Program-made: the position numbers and the translations under genes | Shown here: positions 25,255-34,375 of the stretch, one piece after another | Numbering within the stretch: position 1 is the first letter of the stretch | How the letters are laid out: every line of letters starts with the position of its first letter | NCBI GenBank assembly: GCA_964242115.1 | Contig: CAXSZX010000014.1 | Span: 1-64,000, forward strand | From: BOG-908 sp964242115 | GTDB taxonomy: Bacteria; Pseudomonadota; Alphaproteobacteria; Acetobacterales; Acetobacteraceae | Direction: 5' to 3' | Length of the DNA: 64,000 bases | Notes under the pieces: model-generated | Databases searched by the model: none | Seen by the model: only the letters and a program-made list of their open reading frames with translations | Told to the model about the DNA's origin: nothing

Positions 25255-26657
25255 ATGACGACCCGCAGTGTTCTTCACCGCCAGTTCGGCTTGCGTGAGC
25301 CTGACACGCCTGAGGGCCTCATCCTGACCGCTCGAGACAGCACCGGAGACGTCTCCGGCCTCAAACGCTCCATGGGCCCGGTAGGGTCGCTGTTCATCAC
25401 CGTGTCCGTCCTGTCACCGAGCATCGCGGTGTTCATCGTCGGCTCCGACGTGATCCGGCAGGTGGGCACGGGCGTCTTCCTGTGCTTCTCCGCGGCGGCC
25501 CTGTTCGGCGTGGCGATGTCCTGCGTCTACGGCGAACTCGGCTCCGCATTTCCCGGCGCAGGTGGCGAGTACACCATCCTCGGGGGGTGGTCGGACCGAA
25601 CTGGGCGAAAGGCGTGCTCGGCCTGAACCTGCTTGGCTTCAGCATATCCCTTGCACTGTCCGGGTTCGGCGTCGCCACCTACCTCGGCGCAATCCTGCCG
25701 GGGCTACCCGCAAGGCCTCTGGCGGCGGTCATGGTGCTAATTGTGGCCGGCATCGCCGTCCTCGACATCAAGGTAGGTGCGGTGGTCACCGGCGGCTTCC
25801 TGCTCGTCGAGTTGCTGGCGCTCGTCGTTCTGACAACTCTGGGCGCCCGGCACGCGCACCAGCCCTTGTCTGCCCTGCTGCACCCCGTCGTCGCCACGGC
25901 CTCTGGCCTGGCCCCGCCCACCTGGGCTGGGCTGGGTGCAGCCACGGCTGCAGGCATCTACGCCTTCAACGGCTACGGCGCGGCGATCTTTTTCGGCGAA
26001 GACATGCGTGATCCGGGCCGCAACCTGGCGCCGGTGGTGCTCCTGGCATTGGCTGCCGGCGTCGTGATGGTCATGCCGCCGATCGCCGCCGTGGTCCTCG
26101 GCGCGCCGGATCTCGGCCGCCTCTCCGCGTCTGCGGCGCCGGTTGCCACGTTCATCGCACAGGTCGGCGGCCGCAACCTCGCCCGCCTCATGAGCCTCGG
26201 CGTGGCGCTTGCCGTGTTCAACACCATGATCGCCATCGCGCTGATGGCCGGGCGCCAGCTCTACGCAACAGGGCGCGACGGGCTTTGGCCCCGCCCGGTC
26301 AGCAAGGCGCTCGCCGCCACCCACGCGCGCTGGGGCTCACCCTGGGTGGCGACCCTGGTCATGGGTGGAAGCGGGCTGTTGAGCTGCCTGCTTGATCCAC
26401 ACACGCTGGTGCTGATCCTGGGCAACAGCAACGTCGCCACCTACTCCGGACTGTGCCTGGCGGCGCTGCACGGCCGGCGAACGGGCGTGAGCGGCGCCGC
26501 CGCCTGGCAAATGCCCGCCTTTCCGGCGCCACCCGTGCTCGGGTTGCTGTTCCTGCTCGCGGTCGTGGTCTTCGACCTGTTCGACCCCGCTGGACGCGCC
26601 GGTCTCCTCGTCACCGCCCTGACCATCGGCGCCTCGCTCCTGGTTTTCGCGCGCTGA
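25255..26657 (+). pseudogene. APC-family amino-acid permease with frameshift
   Basis: Two adjacent frames together give a transporter of about 467 residues with around 12 membrane segments. The first (25255-25626) has the cytoplasmic start and the MGPVGSLFITVSVLSPSIAV segment, then AFPGAGGEYTILGG. The second continues from 25582 with VVGPNWAKGVLGLNL to the stop at 26657. The shift falls in a run of six G at 25582-25587; seven would restore one frame. Family: amino acid/polyamine transporter I, substrate unknown. No ribosome site is obvious before the ATG. It may be a real knock-out or a homopolymer sequencing error. Confidence 0.8.
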
Positions 26658-26733
26658 GGTAGCAAGCGTGCGATCCGTGCACTGTGGAGCAATCACGATG
26701 GCTTCATGTCAAACCAGCGGCCCTTCGGCGTCC

Positions 26734-26872
26734 GGCAAGGATAGCAAAGCCTTCTTTTCTGAAGAGAAGAAGCAAAAGACTTTTGGTCCTGCTGTCGCGA
26801 AGGTTTTGCAGCGCGCGCTCAAGGGAACAAAAGTTTTTTGGTTTTTTTCATAAAGAACCGCTTGCCTTGCCT
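26734..26872. repeat. Dispersed palindromic repeat, orientation F
   Basis: Full copy 77 bp past the permease stop, convergent with the small secreted-protein gene. Core TGCTGTCGCGAAG; right end GAACCGCTTGCCTTGCCT. Confidence 0.85.
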
Positions 26873-26915
26873 CTCACCCGGCGAGAGGAAAAGCCGCGGT
26901 GACGGCGCCTCGCTG

Positions 26916-27260
26916 CTAATGACAGCCAACCCGTGTTCCGGAACCGGCGTCGGTTATGTCGCAGCTCGACACGTCGGACGGGAGAGCCAACGTCTGGACC
27001 TCCTTCGTCCCGCTGTAGACACAAACCATGTTGAAAGGCCCACCGCCACCCGTCCCCGCAGCCCCGCCCAAGTCGAAGTTGCCGTGCACCGGCATCAGCT
27101 CGCCCTTGCCGGACGCAGGCCCGTGATAGACACGGGCGCCGGAGAGCGGGTGCACGTCGTCCGACACGGTTATCGTCAACGGGCAACTCACGCGCACTGC
27201 AGCCGACGCAGTGGCCGTGGGCAACAGAAACAACACAGCGACAAGTCTATTGGAAGGCAT
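26916..27260 (-). CDS. Small secreted protein, STY0301-like
   Basis: This 114-residue protein has a signal peptide (MPSNRLVAVLFLLPTATASA) and then a CPLTITVSD start. Later comes MVCVYSGTKEVQTLALP and a SSCDIT cysteine. This spacing recalls the STY0301 family of small exported proteins of unknown function, four Cys probably forming disulfides. It stands alone on the minus strand between two repeat copies. No ribosome site stands out. The family assignment is by pattern only. Confidence 0.6.
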   Translation of the reverse strand: MPSNRLVAVLFLLPTATASAAVRVSCPLTITVSDDVHPLSGARVYHGPASGKGELMPVHGNFDLGGAAGTGGGGPFNMVCVYSGTKEVQTLALPSDVSSCDITDAGSGTRVGCH

Positions 27261-27464
27261 GGTATCGGTTCCCGTTCGTGGACCACACGGTCACACCCGC
27301 GATCATCTACAAAGTAACGCAAAATCTGCAAGCCGTTCAGATGTGCTCGGAAAACCAGCATCCAGGGCGCGGGCCGCTCCAGGTTGAATGTCGAGGACGT
27401 AATCTTCGCAATTTGGCAACAATAAACCCGTTGTTCTCGGAGTCCGAGAAGAACGGCCAGCCCG

Positions 27465-27581
27465 TTTTTGAGAAAAGCCGCAAACAATTCTTATCCAATG
27501 CTGTCGCGGACTCTCCCACACGGCGCGCACCAGGGAGCAAAAGTTTTTGGTTCTTTTTTTCAAAAAGAACGCTTGCCTTGC
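27465..27581. repeat. Dispersed palindromic repeat, degenerate left arm, orientation F
   Basis: The left arm is eroded. The core GCTGTCGCGGACTCTCC and the right arm AAAAGTTTTTGGTTC...GAACGCTTGCCTTG are intact. Confidence 0.75.
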
Positions 27582-27586
27582 CCAAC

Positions 27587-28069
27587 TCATCCACCCCGCA
27601 CAGCCGTCGCAAGTTTTCTCCCTTTGCTCCGCGACCTCCGAGCTTTCGACGCGACGCGCGCCACGCGGGGTGGCTTACGCAGTCGAGCGCGCTGCGAGGT
27701 CGCTGCACGGCGCCGTTCCCCACTGACCAAGGCCGACGCGCAAACGACGTCCAAAACCGTCACCCCCAACACCATCACGAAGGCGACCTGGGCCGCGTTC
27801 CGCTGCCTGTTGCGCGCGGACAACGCGGGCACCAGCACGGCCAAGTCCAGGATGTCGCCTGCAACCCGCAGCAATGGCCCTGCGGCTTTGTCCGGCGTGG
27901 CAAGCATCGTGACGCCGGTGGCGATCTCGCGGAATCCAAAAGCGCGAACCAGCCAGCCCTTGCCGAACAGACCGAGTGTCCGGGCCAGTCCGCGCGGCAT
28001 GGCCGTCTCCGTCGCACCAAGGCCGAGGCTGAACCATCCGAGGTATCGGGACAGCATCAAAACGTTCAT
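27587..28069 (-). CDS. Small integral membrane protein (160 aa)
   Basis: The protein starts YLGWFSLGLGATETAMP and continues GLARTLGLFGKGWLVRAFGFREIATGV, a pattern seen in small membrane proteins encoded near SRPBCC/cyclase-type genes. Hydrophobic segments lie around 8-22, 45-58, 68-85 and 95-113, followed by a strongly basic Arg/Lys-rich tail that ends beside a repeat copy. TAGGAG lies upstream of ATG 28069. Function unknown. The basic tail may be an extension caused by repeat insertion near the 3' end. Confidence 0.65.
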   Translation of the reverse strand: MNVLMLSRYLGWFSLGLGATETAMPRGLARTLGLFGKGWLVRAFGFREIATGVTMLATPDKAAGPLLRVAGDILDLAVLVPALSARNRQRNAAQVAFVMVLGVTVLDVVCASALVSGERRRAATSQRARLRKPPRVARVASKARRSRSKGRKLATAVRGG

Positions 28070-28464
28070 CGCTTTCTCTCCTACAGCCAGCGTATTACTC
28101 GGGCGCCAGGCCAGTGCCGTGCGCCTCTACCTGCAGGCATCGGCGCCACCGACTCCTGCCCTGCCCAAAACACCGCGCCACTAACGCATTCTGAACCACA
28201 AGCACGCTCGACCGTCGTTGACCAGCCAGTGCCGCCCAGGTGCGAGCGCAGCTTGCCTCACCAAACCGGCCAGGACAGGGGATCTGCAGCTTCAACCGGA
28301 CGGTTCGGCCGCCGGTGGCACACCGGCGCCGGACATCGCGCCTAACCGGCCGCCTTAGCATGTGTCGTGCCGCAATCGCGTTCTTCACAACGGCGTGCAC
28401 GCGCCGGTGCCCAAGTCGTCCGCCACGCGTTGCGTGACGCGCGCTCGACACAACGGAGAACAGC
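28070..28464. other. Divergent intergenic region
   Basis: Roughly 395 bp between the divergent membrane-protein and GST genes. It must hold both promoters, but I see no clear -10/-35 pair, hairpin or repeat copy. Confidence 0.3.
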
Positions 28465-29103
28465 ATGAAACTCTACTGGGGCCCTCACACCTGTGCCATC
28501 GGCACCCACGTCCTGCTGGAGCAGATCGGCAAGCCTTACGAGGCGGAGAAGATCGACGTTCAGGGCGGCGCCACCGAGGAGGCCTGGTTCAAGGCGATCA
28601 ACCCGAAAGGCAAAGTGCCCACCCTCGTGCTCGATGACGGACGGGTGCTCACCGAATTCACGGCGATCGGCACGTGGCTCGCGCGTGCCAACCCCGAGGC
28701 CGGGCTGTTGCCGAGCGAGCCGGACGAGGAGGTTCGGGCACTGTCGATTACCGACTACGCTGTCGGCACGGTTCATGGCCAGGGCTTTGGCCGCGTCTTC
28801 CTGCCTGCCAAGTTCGAGCCGCAGGACCCGTTGCACCAGGGGCTGGGGTTGGGCCGAGGCTCGGTGAAGCGTCAGGGCGAGGCGATGGTTGCCGAAGCCT
28901 TCGATATCCTCGACAGGGAGATGTCCGGGCGTGACTGGGTTGCGGGCGAGCGTCCCGGCGTGGCTGACGCGGCGCTGTTCTACGTGACCAGATGGGCACC
29001 CCAGCAGGGCATCGACCTGCCGTCCAACCTCGCAGCCCATTTGCGCCGGATGAAGCAGCAGCCGGCGGTTGCGCGGGTGATGGCGGTCTGGGGCGAAAGC
29101 TGA
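28465..29103 (+). CDS. Glutathione S-transferase
   Basis: This 212-residue two-domain GST conjugates glutathione to electrophiles. The thioredoxin-like N-terminus has MKLYWGPHTCAIGTHVLLEQ with a candidate catalytic Cys/Ser region at 8-12, then NPKGKVPTLVLDDG with the cis-Pro and LTEFTAIGTWLA for the glutathione gamma-glutamyl site. The all-helical C-terminal half has the VADAALFYVTRW motif. CGGAGAACAGC supplies the ribosome site. It stands alone. A detoxification role alongside glutathione-dependent formaldehyde oxidation is possible. Confidence 0.9.
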   Translation: MKLYWGPHTCAIGTHVLLEQIGKPYEAEKIDVQGGATEEAWFKAINPKGKVPTLVLDDGRVLTEFTAIGTWLARANPEAGLLPSEPDEEVRALSITDYAVGTVHGQGFGRVFLPAKFEPQDPLHQGLGLGRGSVKRQGEAMVAEAFDILDREMSGRDWVAGERPGVADAALFYVTRWAPQQGIDLPSNLAAHLRRMKQQPAVARVMAVWGES

Positions 29104-29230
29104 CGGAACGGCCCGGCCGACGTGGGTCGGGCTCGCCTCACTCCAAACGAGCGCGCGACCGGAGAGCAGGCACGTCCGCGGCAACGGCATGGCCCGCAGG
29201 TGCACCCGCGCATCGGCCAGTGAAGGGCGA

Positions 29231-29359
29231 AGCAAGCGGTTCTTTTTTGAGAAAGAATCAACAAACTTCTGTTTCCTCAGGCACGCGCTGCAGAAACCTA
29301 CGCGACAGCAGGACCAAAAGTTTTTTGCTGCTTTTTTTCAAAAAAGCAGGCCTTGCCCT
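29231..29359. repeat. Dispersed palindromic repeat, orientation R
   Basis: Full copy downstream of the GST gene. Left arm AGCAAGCGGTTC; core ACGCGACAGCAGG; right arm GCTGC...GCAGGCCTTGCC. Confidence 0.85.
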
Positions 29360-29527
29360 CCTTGCCGGGGTTCGAAAAATCAAGGGATCCTGATATCAGC
29401 CGTGCATCCTCCGGCGGGCTCCTGTCACCATCAGCCGTGCCGCGGAGGGCGCCATCGTTCCGCAATCCCTTTGGCTCAATCGAGCTAGTGCGCGGGCGGC
29501 CTGCCTGACACAGGCGTGCCATTTGTT

Positions 29528-29560
29528 TTGACATAGTTTCAATTAAGTGTTGCAAGCGCA
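29528..29560 (+). promoter_or_regulatory. Candidate promoter element upstream of the rhodopsin gene
   Basis: A perfect TTGACA (29528-29533) sits in an AT-rich patch 110 bp before the rhodopsin start. No convincing -10 box follows at 16-18 bp, so only the -35-like hexamer is supported. Confidence 0.3.
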
Positions 29561-29643
29561 ATAAATCGACATCTATATGGGCCCGCAAACACGTGGACCG
29601 GTGAACATCGCCGGGCACGCAGAGGGTTGAGGGACATATCCTG

Positions 29644-30426
29644 ATGTCGATCAGTGTGCTGCAATACGACCTTGTGGTGAACGTCTTCTCGTTCACGATG
29701 TCCGCAATGGGCGCCGCCGCCGCGTTTGCCATGCTGCAACGTCAAGAGGTGCTGCCGCGCTACCGGGTGGCCGTCGTCCTCGTCGCACTTGTGCCTCTCG
29801 TGGCCACGTATAATTACTACCGGCTGTTCGAGGCCTGGCAGATGGCGTTCAGCGTGAGCAACGGCGTTGTTACGTCCACAGGCCGGGCGTTCAACGACAC
29901 CTACAGGTCCGCGGACTGGTTGGTCACCGTGCCGATGCTGGTCGTGGCTCTCGTGCTCGTCCTCGACCTGCCCGCGCGGCAAGCCAAGCTGCGCTCCCTG
30001 GTACTCGGCATACAGGCCGCAGAGATGATCCTGCTCGGCTACCCCGGTCAAATCTCCACCCTCGCCTCCACGCGTTGGCTTTGGTGGGGCGCTGCCATGG
30101 TGCCGTTCGCCATCATCGTGCAGCAGCTCTACGGCGGCCTGGCCAGCGCAGTGGCCGCACAGCCGGCGCAGGTGCGCGGCCTCGTCACCCTGGCGCGTTT
30201 CGTCACCGTCCTGACCTGGTGTTTCTACCCTGCGGTATACGTGCTGCCGCTGATAGGCGTCACCGGCACCACAGCGTTCATCGCCACCCAGCTCGGCTAC
30301 GCCGGCGCCGACCTTGCCGCGAAAGTCGGCTACGGTTTGCTGATCTACGCGATTGCAGCACGCAAGTCCGAGATCGCCAATGACGGTGTGCTGCGCGCCA
30401 GCCAGCCGGCACGACGGGCGGCGTAG
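29644..30426 (+). CDS. Microbial rhodopsin with D-T-A motif
   Basis: This 260-residue seven-helix retinal protein should sit in the inner membrane. The Schiff-base Lys227 lies in GADLAAKVGYG with counter-ion Asp223. Helix 3 has Arg88, Asp91 (proton acceptor position), Thr95 and Leu99, the last matching the green-tuned residue of proteorhodopsin. The donor position 11 residues after Asp91 is Ala102 rather than Asp or Glu. The His that pairs with the acceptor in many proteorhodopsins is replaced by Asn57 in ATYNYYR. Helix 6 has the WCFYP motif. Retinal would come from crtY and blh downstream. The acceptor and lysine suggest light-driven proton pumping, but the missing donor makes kinetics or function uncertain. 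Confidence 0.9.
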   Translation: MSISVLQYDLVVNVFSFTMSAMGAAAAFAMLQRQEVLPRYRVAVVLVALVPLVATYNYYRLFEAWQMAFSVSNGVVTSTGRAFNDTYRSADWLVTVPMLVVALVLVLDLPARQAKLRSLVLGIQAAEMILLGYPGQISTLASTRWLWWGAAMVPFAIIVQQLYGGLASAVAAQPAQVRGLVTLARFVTVLTWCFYPAVYVLPLIGVTGTTAFIATQLGYAGADLAAKVGYGLLIYAIAARKSEIANDGVLRASQPARRAA

Positions 30427-30465
30427 GCAGACAAAGGCCCGGCCGTTCGCAGAAGGACGCGTGCG

Positions 30466-31596
30466 ATGATCGACGCAGACATCGTCGTGATCGGCGGCGG
30501 GTGCGCAGGCCTGTCGCTGGCGACGCTGCTCGCACAGCAAGGCAGCAGCGCACCCGGCGTCCTCGTGCTCGAGCCGCGTGCCGAATACGGCAACGACCGT
30601 ACCTGGTCGGGCTGGCGTGCGGCAGAGCACCCTTTCCTGTCCTGCGTGCGTGCGAGCTGGTCGCGCTGGGCGGTGTCCTACCAGCGGCGCGACGTCGTCC
30701 GGACCGACAGCCGGCTGCCCTACGACACGATCCCTGCAGACAGGTTCTACGACACCGCGCTGGCCGCCGTCGCCGGGTCGGACAAGGTCCACCTCCACCG
30801 CGGCGTCACCGCGCTGCAGGTGGACGAACATCCGGACCGGGTCAGCGTCACCACCGACCAGGGCCAGCTCTGCGCAAGCCTGGTCATCGACACCAGGCCG
30901 CCGCCCGTCGCGTGCGCAGACGGCCTGCTGCAAAGCTTCATCGGGCTGGAAGTGGAAGCCGAGCGCGCCTGTTTCACCCCCGACACGGTCGGGTTGATGG
31001 CGTTCGAGGAGTCCTGCTCGCAGGCGATCACTTTCGTCTACACGCTGCCCTTCTCGCCCACGCGCGCGCTGATCGAGCTCACCCACATGTCGCCGCGCCC
31101 CTTCGCCCTGCTGTCGCGCACGCAACTCGCAGACATGCTGCGCGAACGGCTGGGGTGCGACTTCGCCATCATCCGCGAGGAGACCGGCTGCCTGCCGATG
31201 CGCCCGCCCGCACCGGCCAGCACCACAGCGTCCCGCCTTATCCGCCTTGGCACGCCGGCCGGCGCGCTCCGGGCGTCCACCGGCTACGGGTTTGCCAACA
31301 TCCAGGCCCAGTGTGCGCAGATCGCAACCACGCTGCGCAGCGGCACGGACGCGGCGATCGGCTGGCAGGCGCCGCTGCCGCCCGCCTGGATGCAGGCGAT
31401 GGACCGCATGTTCCTGCGCATACTGCGCCGCCGGCCAGAAATCGGCCCGGCGGTGCTCACCACGCTGTTTCGCCGCTGCCCGACCGGTCCGCTCGTACGC
31501 TTCCTCAGCGGCACCGGAAGCCTGATGGACGGCGGCCAGGTGGCGCTCAGCATGCCGAAACTGCCGTTCATGCGCGACCTGGCGTTCGGCACGTGA
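30466..31596 (+). CDS. crtY: Lycopene beta-cyclase
   Basis: This 376-residue flavoprotein cyclises lycopene to beta-carotene, the precursor of retinal. The N-terminal dinucleotide site reads DADIVVIGGGCAGLSLA, followed by the NDRTWSGW motif, LPYDTIPADRFY and FIGLEVE. The FEESCSQAITFVYTLPF stretch and RLGTPAGALRASTGYGF near the C-terminus are also typical of CrtY. It starts 39 bp after the rhodopsin gene and its TGA overlaps the blh start. The operon thus encodes the protein, the carotene ring step and the cleavage step. Confidence 0.92.
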   Translation: MIDADIVVIGGGCAGLSLATLLAQQGSSAPGVLVLEPRAEYGNDRTWSGWRAAEHPFLSCVRASWSRWAVSYQRRDVVRTDSRLPYDTIPADRFYDTALAAVAGSDKVHLHRGVTALQVDEHPDRVSVTTDQGQLCASLVIDTRPPPVACADGLLQSFIGLEVEAERACFTPDTVGLMAFEESCSQAITFVYTLPFSPTRALIELTHMSPRPFALLSRTQLADMLRERLGCDFAIIREETGCLPMRPPAPASTTASRLIRLGTPAGALRASTGYGFANIQAQCAQIATTLRSGTDAAIGWQAPLPPAWMQAMDRMFLRILRRRPEIGPAVLTTLFRRCPTGPLVRFLSGTGSLMDGGQVALSMPKLPFMRDLAFGT

Positions 31597-32492
31597 TGCG
31601 CCGCGTCGTCCCTTGCGGTGCCGCGTGGCACTCCGTCGCGCTCCTGGCCGCCTCGGCCTGCGGCCTCGCTCTGCCGCGCCCGGGTCTGCCGCTGCAGCTC
31701 GCCCTCTGCCTGCCCGCAATCGCCGTCTTCGGCCTGCCCCATGGGGCCACCGACTACGCCCAGGCACGCGCCCTGTTTGCGCCGCGCCACGGCGCGCGCT
31801 GGCTGCTGCCGTTCGTCCTGCTCTACGGCGGGCTGGGCGCCTGCGTCGCAATCCTCGCCTGGCAGGCGCCCGTCCTTGCCCTGATGGGCTTCGTCGCGGT
31901 CGCCACCTGGCATTTCGGCGGCGAAGACGCACACGCCCTGGACCTGCCTGGCGGTTTCGCTGATCGCCTGACGTTCGGCATGCTGCCGGTCTGCGCGCCG
32001 GCGCTGTTCTGGCCGGCCCAGACACAGACCATCGTCTCGCTCATGGGCGTGCCCTTGCAGGCCGCCACCCTGCATCGGGTCGCTGTCGCAGCGCTCCTCG
32101 TCTGGGCGGCGTGCGCGCTACGCACCCTCGCACGCGCGACCGGCCGGTCCGCGCGCCTTGCCGGCGAACTCTGCCTGACCACACTCCTGCAAGCCGCACA
32201 GCCGCCGCTCATCGCCTTTTCCATCTGGTTCTGTGCCGTCCACGCTCCGCGCCACATGGCCACCCTGCCGCCTGCGCTCGCCGGACGGGAGCGGCTGGCG
32301 GTCAGCGCCGCCGCTGTGGTGCTGATCGCGCTCGCCACCTGGACAATACGGCCAGAGGCCGCCGGCCTGCAGTGGCTCGGCGCCAACGGCCTGTTCTGGG
32401 GCTTGGCCTGCCTCACCCTTCCGCACGTGGTTCTCTCCGCCCTGGCCGGCAGCAGCCACGTCCCGACCGCATTTCAGGAGCACCACGCATGA
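31596..32492 (+). CDS. blh: Beta-carotene 15,15'-dioxygenase (Brp/Blh family)
   Basis: This 298-residue membrane enzyme cleaves beta-carotene into two retinals for the rhodopsin. Four His residues lie in GLPHGATDY (49), ATWHFGGED (106) and FCAVHAPRH (216 and 220). Their spacing of 57, 110 and 4 matches, as I recall it, the iron ligands described for a marine Blh. A fifth His277 lies in TLPHVVL. Multiple hydrophobic helices fill the rest. The ATG at 31596 overlaps the crtY stop as TGATG, and its own stop overlaps the next start as ATGA, so all are coupled. Confidence 0.92.
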   Translation: MRRVVPCGAAWHSVALLAASACGLALPRPGLPLQLALCLPAIAVFGLPHGATDYAQARALFAPRHGARWLLPFVLLYGGLGACVAILAWQAPVLALMGFVAVATWHFGGEDAHALDLPGGFADRLTFGMLPVCAPALFWPAQTQTIVSLMGVPLQAATLHRVAVAALLVWAACALRTLARATGRSARLAGELCLTTLLQAAQPPLIAFSIWFCAVHAPRHMATLPPALAGRERLAVSAAAVVLIALATWTIRPEAAGLQWLGANGLFWGLACLTLPHVVLSALAGSSHVPTAFQEHHA

Positions 32493-34153
32493 CCGACAGA
32501 CACGGACGCTGCACCAACCTCGAGCTCTGCTCTGCGGCCGTCTCGCAACGCACGGTGACGCTCGCCAGCAACGTCGCCTTCGTCTGCCCGAATTGCGGCG
32601 AGAGGCTGGAGGAGATTGCCAGGGCCGCGCCGTCCGTGCGCAAGAACCGCGCCGTGCTCGCAGTCCAGGCTGCGGTGATCCTGACTGCCGGCGCCGGGCT
32701 CGCCTACAAGCTACTGATCGCCGGCGTCTCGAACGCCGACAGCCCCATCGTCACCGCCGAAAGCCTCGCCGCCGCTGCGCCCGCAACCGCCCCGGCGCCA
32801 GCCGCGGCGATACCGGGTCCGATGCCGATGCCAGCGCCGACGCAGGGCCTAACCCCGATACCGGCCATGGCGTTGACCCCGGCCGCACCCGCCACCCAGG
32901 CCACGCCCCTTCTGCAGATGGCCGGGTCCGACGTGGTGGCAGGTGGACTGGCCCGCCGGCTTGCCTCCGGATACCTCGCCCTTATCGGCGATTCCGACAT
33001 CACCGCCCAGCCAGGCGAGGGTAGCAAAACCCTCTCGATCATCGGCAACCAGGCCGGCCAGCACGAGGCGGTGACGATCGCAGCCGGCAGTTCTGCCTCG
33101 GGCTTCGCAGCCCTTATGCGCGGCACCGCGGACCTCGCCATGTCCGTCCGCCCGCCCACCCAGGACGAGGTGGAGCACCTCGCCAGCGTGGTCGACCTCA
33201 CCAGCCCAGCCAACGAGCACGTGGTCGCCGTGGACGCTGTCGTCGCCATCGTCAGCCCCGCCAGCCGCCTCGCTACCCTCACCGTCCCGCAACTGCAGGC
33301 GGTGTTCACCGGCAAACTGCGTGACTGGTCGCAACTCGGCTCGGCTCCAGGCCAGATCCACGCGGTGATCCAGAATAGTGCCGACGGCAGCACCGACAGC
33401 GCCGCCGACCTGGTTCTCGGCGGCGCTCCGGCCGCCGCCAGCATCACCCGCGTTGCCAGCGAGGCAGACGTCGCACGACGCGTCGCCTCCGACCACCTCG
33501 CGATCGGCCTGGTCTCCCGCGGCCACGAAGGCACCGCGCACGTCTTGGCCATTGCCGCCCCGGGCGCCGCACCCATCGAAGCCACCGACCTCACCATATC
33601 GACGGAAGATTACCCGCTCACCCGGCGCATCACCCTTTACGGAGGCTCGGCGAGCGGCAACGCGGTCGCCCGTCGCTTCGTGGACTACGCCGCCTCCGCC
33701 TCCGGCCAGGCCGCGGTGGAAGCCGCCGGCTTCACGGCGCTAACACTCCGTGCGGCGCCGGTGGCCGTGCCCACAACCTCGTCGGACCGTTTCCGCGCGC
33801 TCACCGCGGACACGACGCGGGTGTCGGTCGACTTCCGCTTCCAACCCGCCTCGATCGCGCTGGACAGCCGGGCCGCGCGCGACATCGACCGGCTCGCCGC
33901 GTTCCTGCGCGCGCAACACGCGGACGGCGCCCGGCTGGTCCTGGCCGGCTTCGCCGACGCGTCCGGCTCGCAGTCTAGCAACCAGGTCGTATCGCAGCGC
34001 CGGGTGGAGGCGGTGGTCGCCGCACTGTCGAAGTCGGGTGTGGCACCGGGTCGCGCCGTGGCGTTCGGCTCGGAGCTTCCGGTGGCCGACAACGCGACAC
34101 CCGAGGGCCGTGAGCGCAATCGGCGCGTCGAAGTGTATCTTGTGAGGGAGTGA
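32489..34153 (+). CDS. Zinc-ribbon / phosphate-binding-like / OmpA-like fusion protein
   Basis: The 554 residues read as modules. A short N-terminal zinc-ribbon (Cys8, Cys14, Cys33, Cys36) precedes a membrane helix at about 55-77 and a Pro/Ala linker to about 145. A PstS-like substrate-binding domain follows (GSKTLSIIGNQAGQHEAV, VDAVVAIVSP and LQAVFTGKLRDWSQLG loops). The C-terminal 110 residues are an OmpA peptidoglycan-binding domain (VDFRFQPASIALDSRA, GFADASGSQSSNQVVSQRR). Its ATGA overlap with blh puts it in the rhodopsin operon. It may bind an anion or tether the wall in the periplasm; phosphate binding is inferred only from fold. Confidence 0.8.
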   Translation: MTDRHGRCTNLELCSAAVSQRTVTLASNVAFVCPNCGERLEEIARAAPSVRKNRAVLAVQAAVILTAGAGLAYKLLIAGVSNADSPIVTAESLAAAAPATAPAPAAAIPGPMPMPAPTQGLTPIPAMALTPAAPATQATPLLQMAGSDVVAGGLARRLASGYLALIGDSDITAQPGEGSKTLSIIGNQAGQHEAVTIAAGSSASGFAALMRGTADLAMSVRPPTQDEVEHLASVVDLTSPANEHVVAVDAVVAIVSPASRLATLTVPQLQAVFTGKLRDWSQLGSAPGQIHAVIQNSADGSTDSAADLVLGGAPAAASITRVASEADVARRVASDHLAIGLVSRGHEGTAHVLAIAAPGAAPIEATDLTISTEDYPLTRRITLYGGSASGNAVARRFVDYAASASGQAAVEAAGFTALTLRAAPVAVPTTSSDRFRALTADTTRVSVDFRFQPASIALDSRAARDIDRLAAFLRAQHADGARLVLAGFADASGSQSSNQVVSQRRVEAVVAALSKSGVAPGRAVAFGSELPVADNATPEGRERNRRVEVYLVRE

Positions 34154-34165
34154 CGAGACAGGCCG

Positions 34166-34375
34166 GAAGCAAGGCCTTCTTTGTCGAGAAAAAGGAAGCA
34201 AGCTTTTGCTCTCGCCGTCGCGTGAAGCTGAAACGACGTGCCTCAGCGACGCATGCCGACCGAGCACAGATAGGCAGTGCTTGCTTTGTCAGCGAAAGCA
34301 TCACCATTTCTGGTCATGCTGCCGCAGAAATTTCTACAGCGCGCGCACAAGGCAACACGATTTTTGGTCGACAGA
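34166..34375. repeat. Dispersed palindromic repeat, degenerate and interrupted
   Basis: A recognisable AAGCAAGGCCTTC left arm and CGCCGTCGCG core lie at 34166-34235. Right-arm pieces appear only as a GCAGAAATTTCTACAGC segment and ACGATTTTTGGTC near 34320-34370. This appears to be an eroded copy. Confidence 0.55.

Noticed and set aside
29539..32025. Very long minus-strand open frame (828 codons) antisense to rhodopsin, crtY and blh
   Set aside because: The composition is Arg/Ala/Gln-rich shadow sequence with no motif. The plus strand carries three recognisable enzymes with coupled starts.
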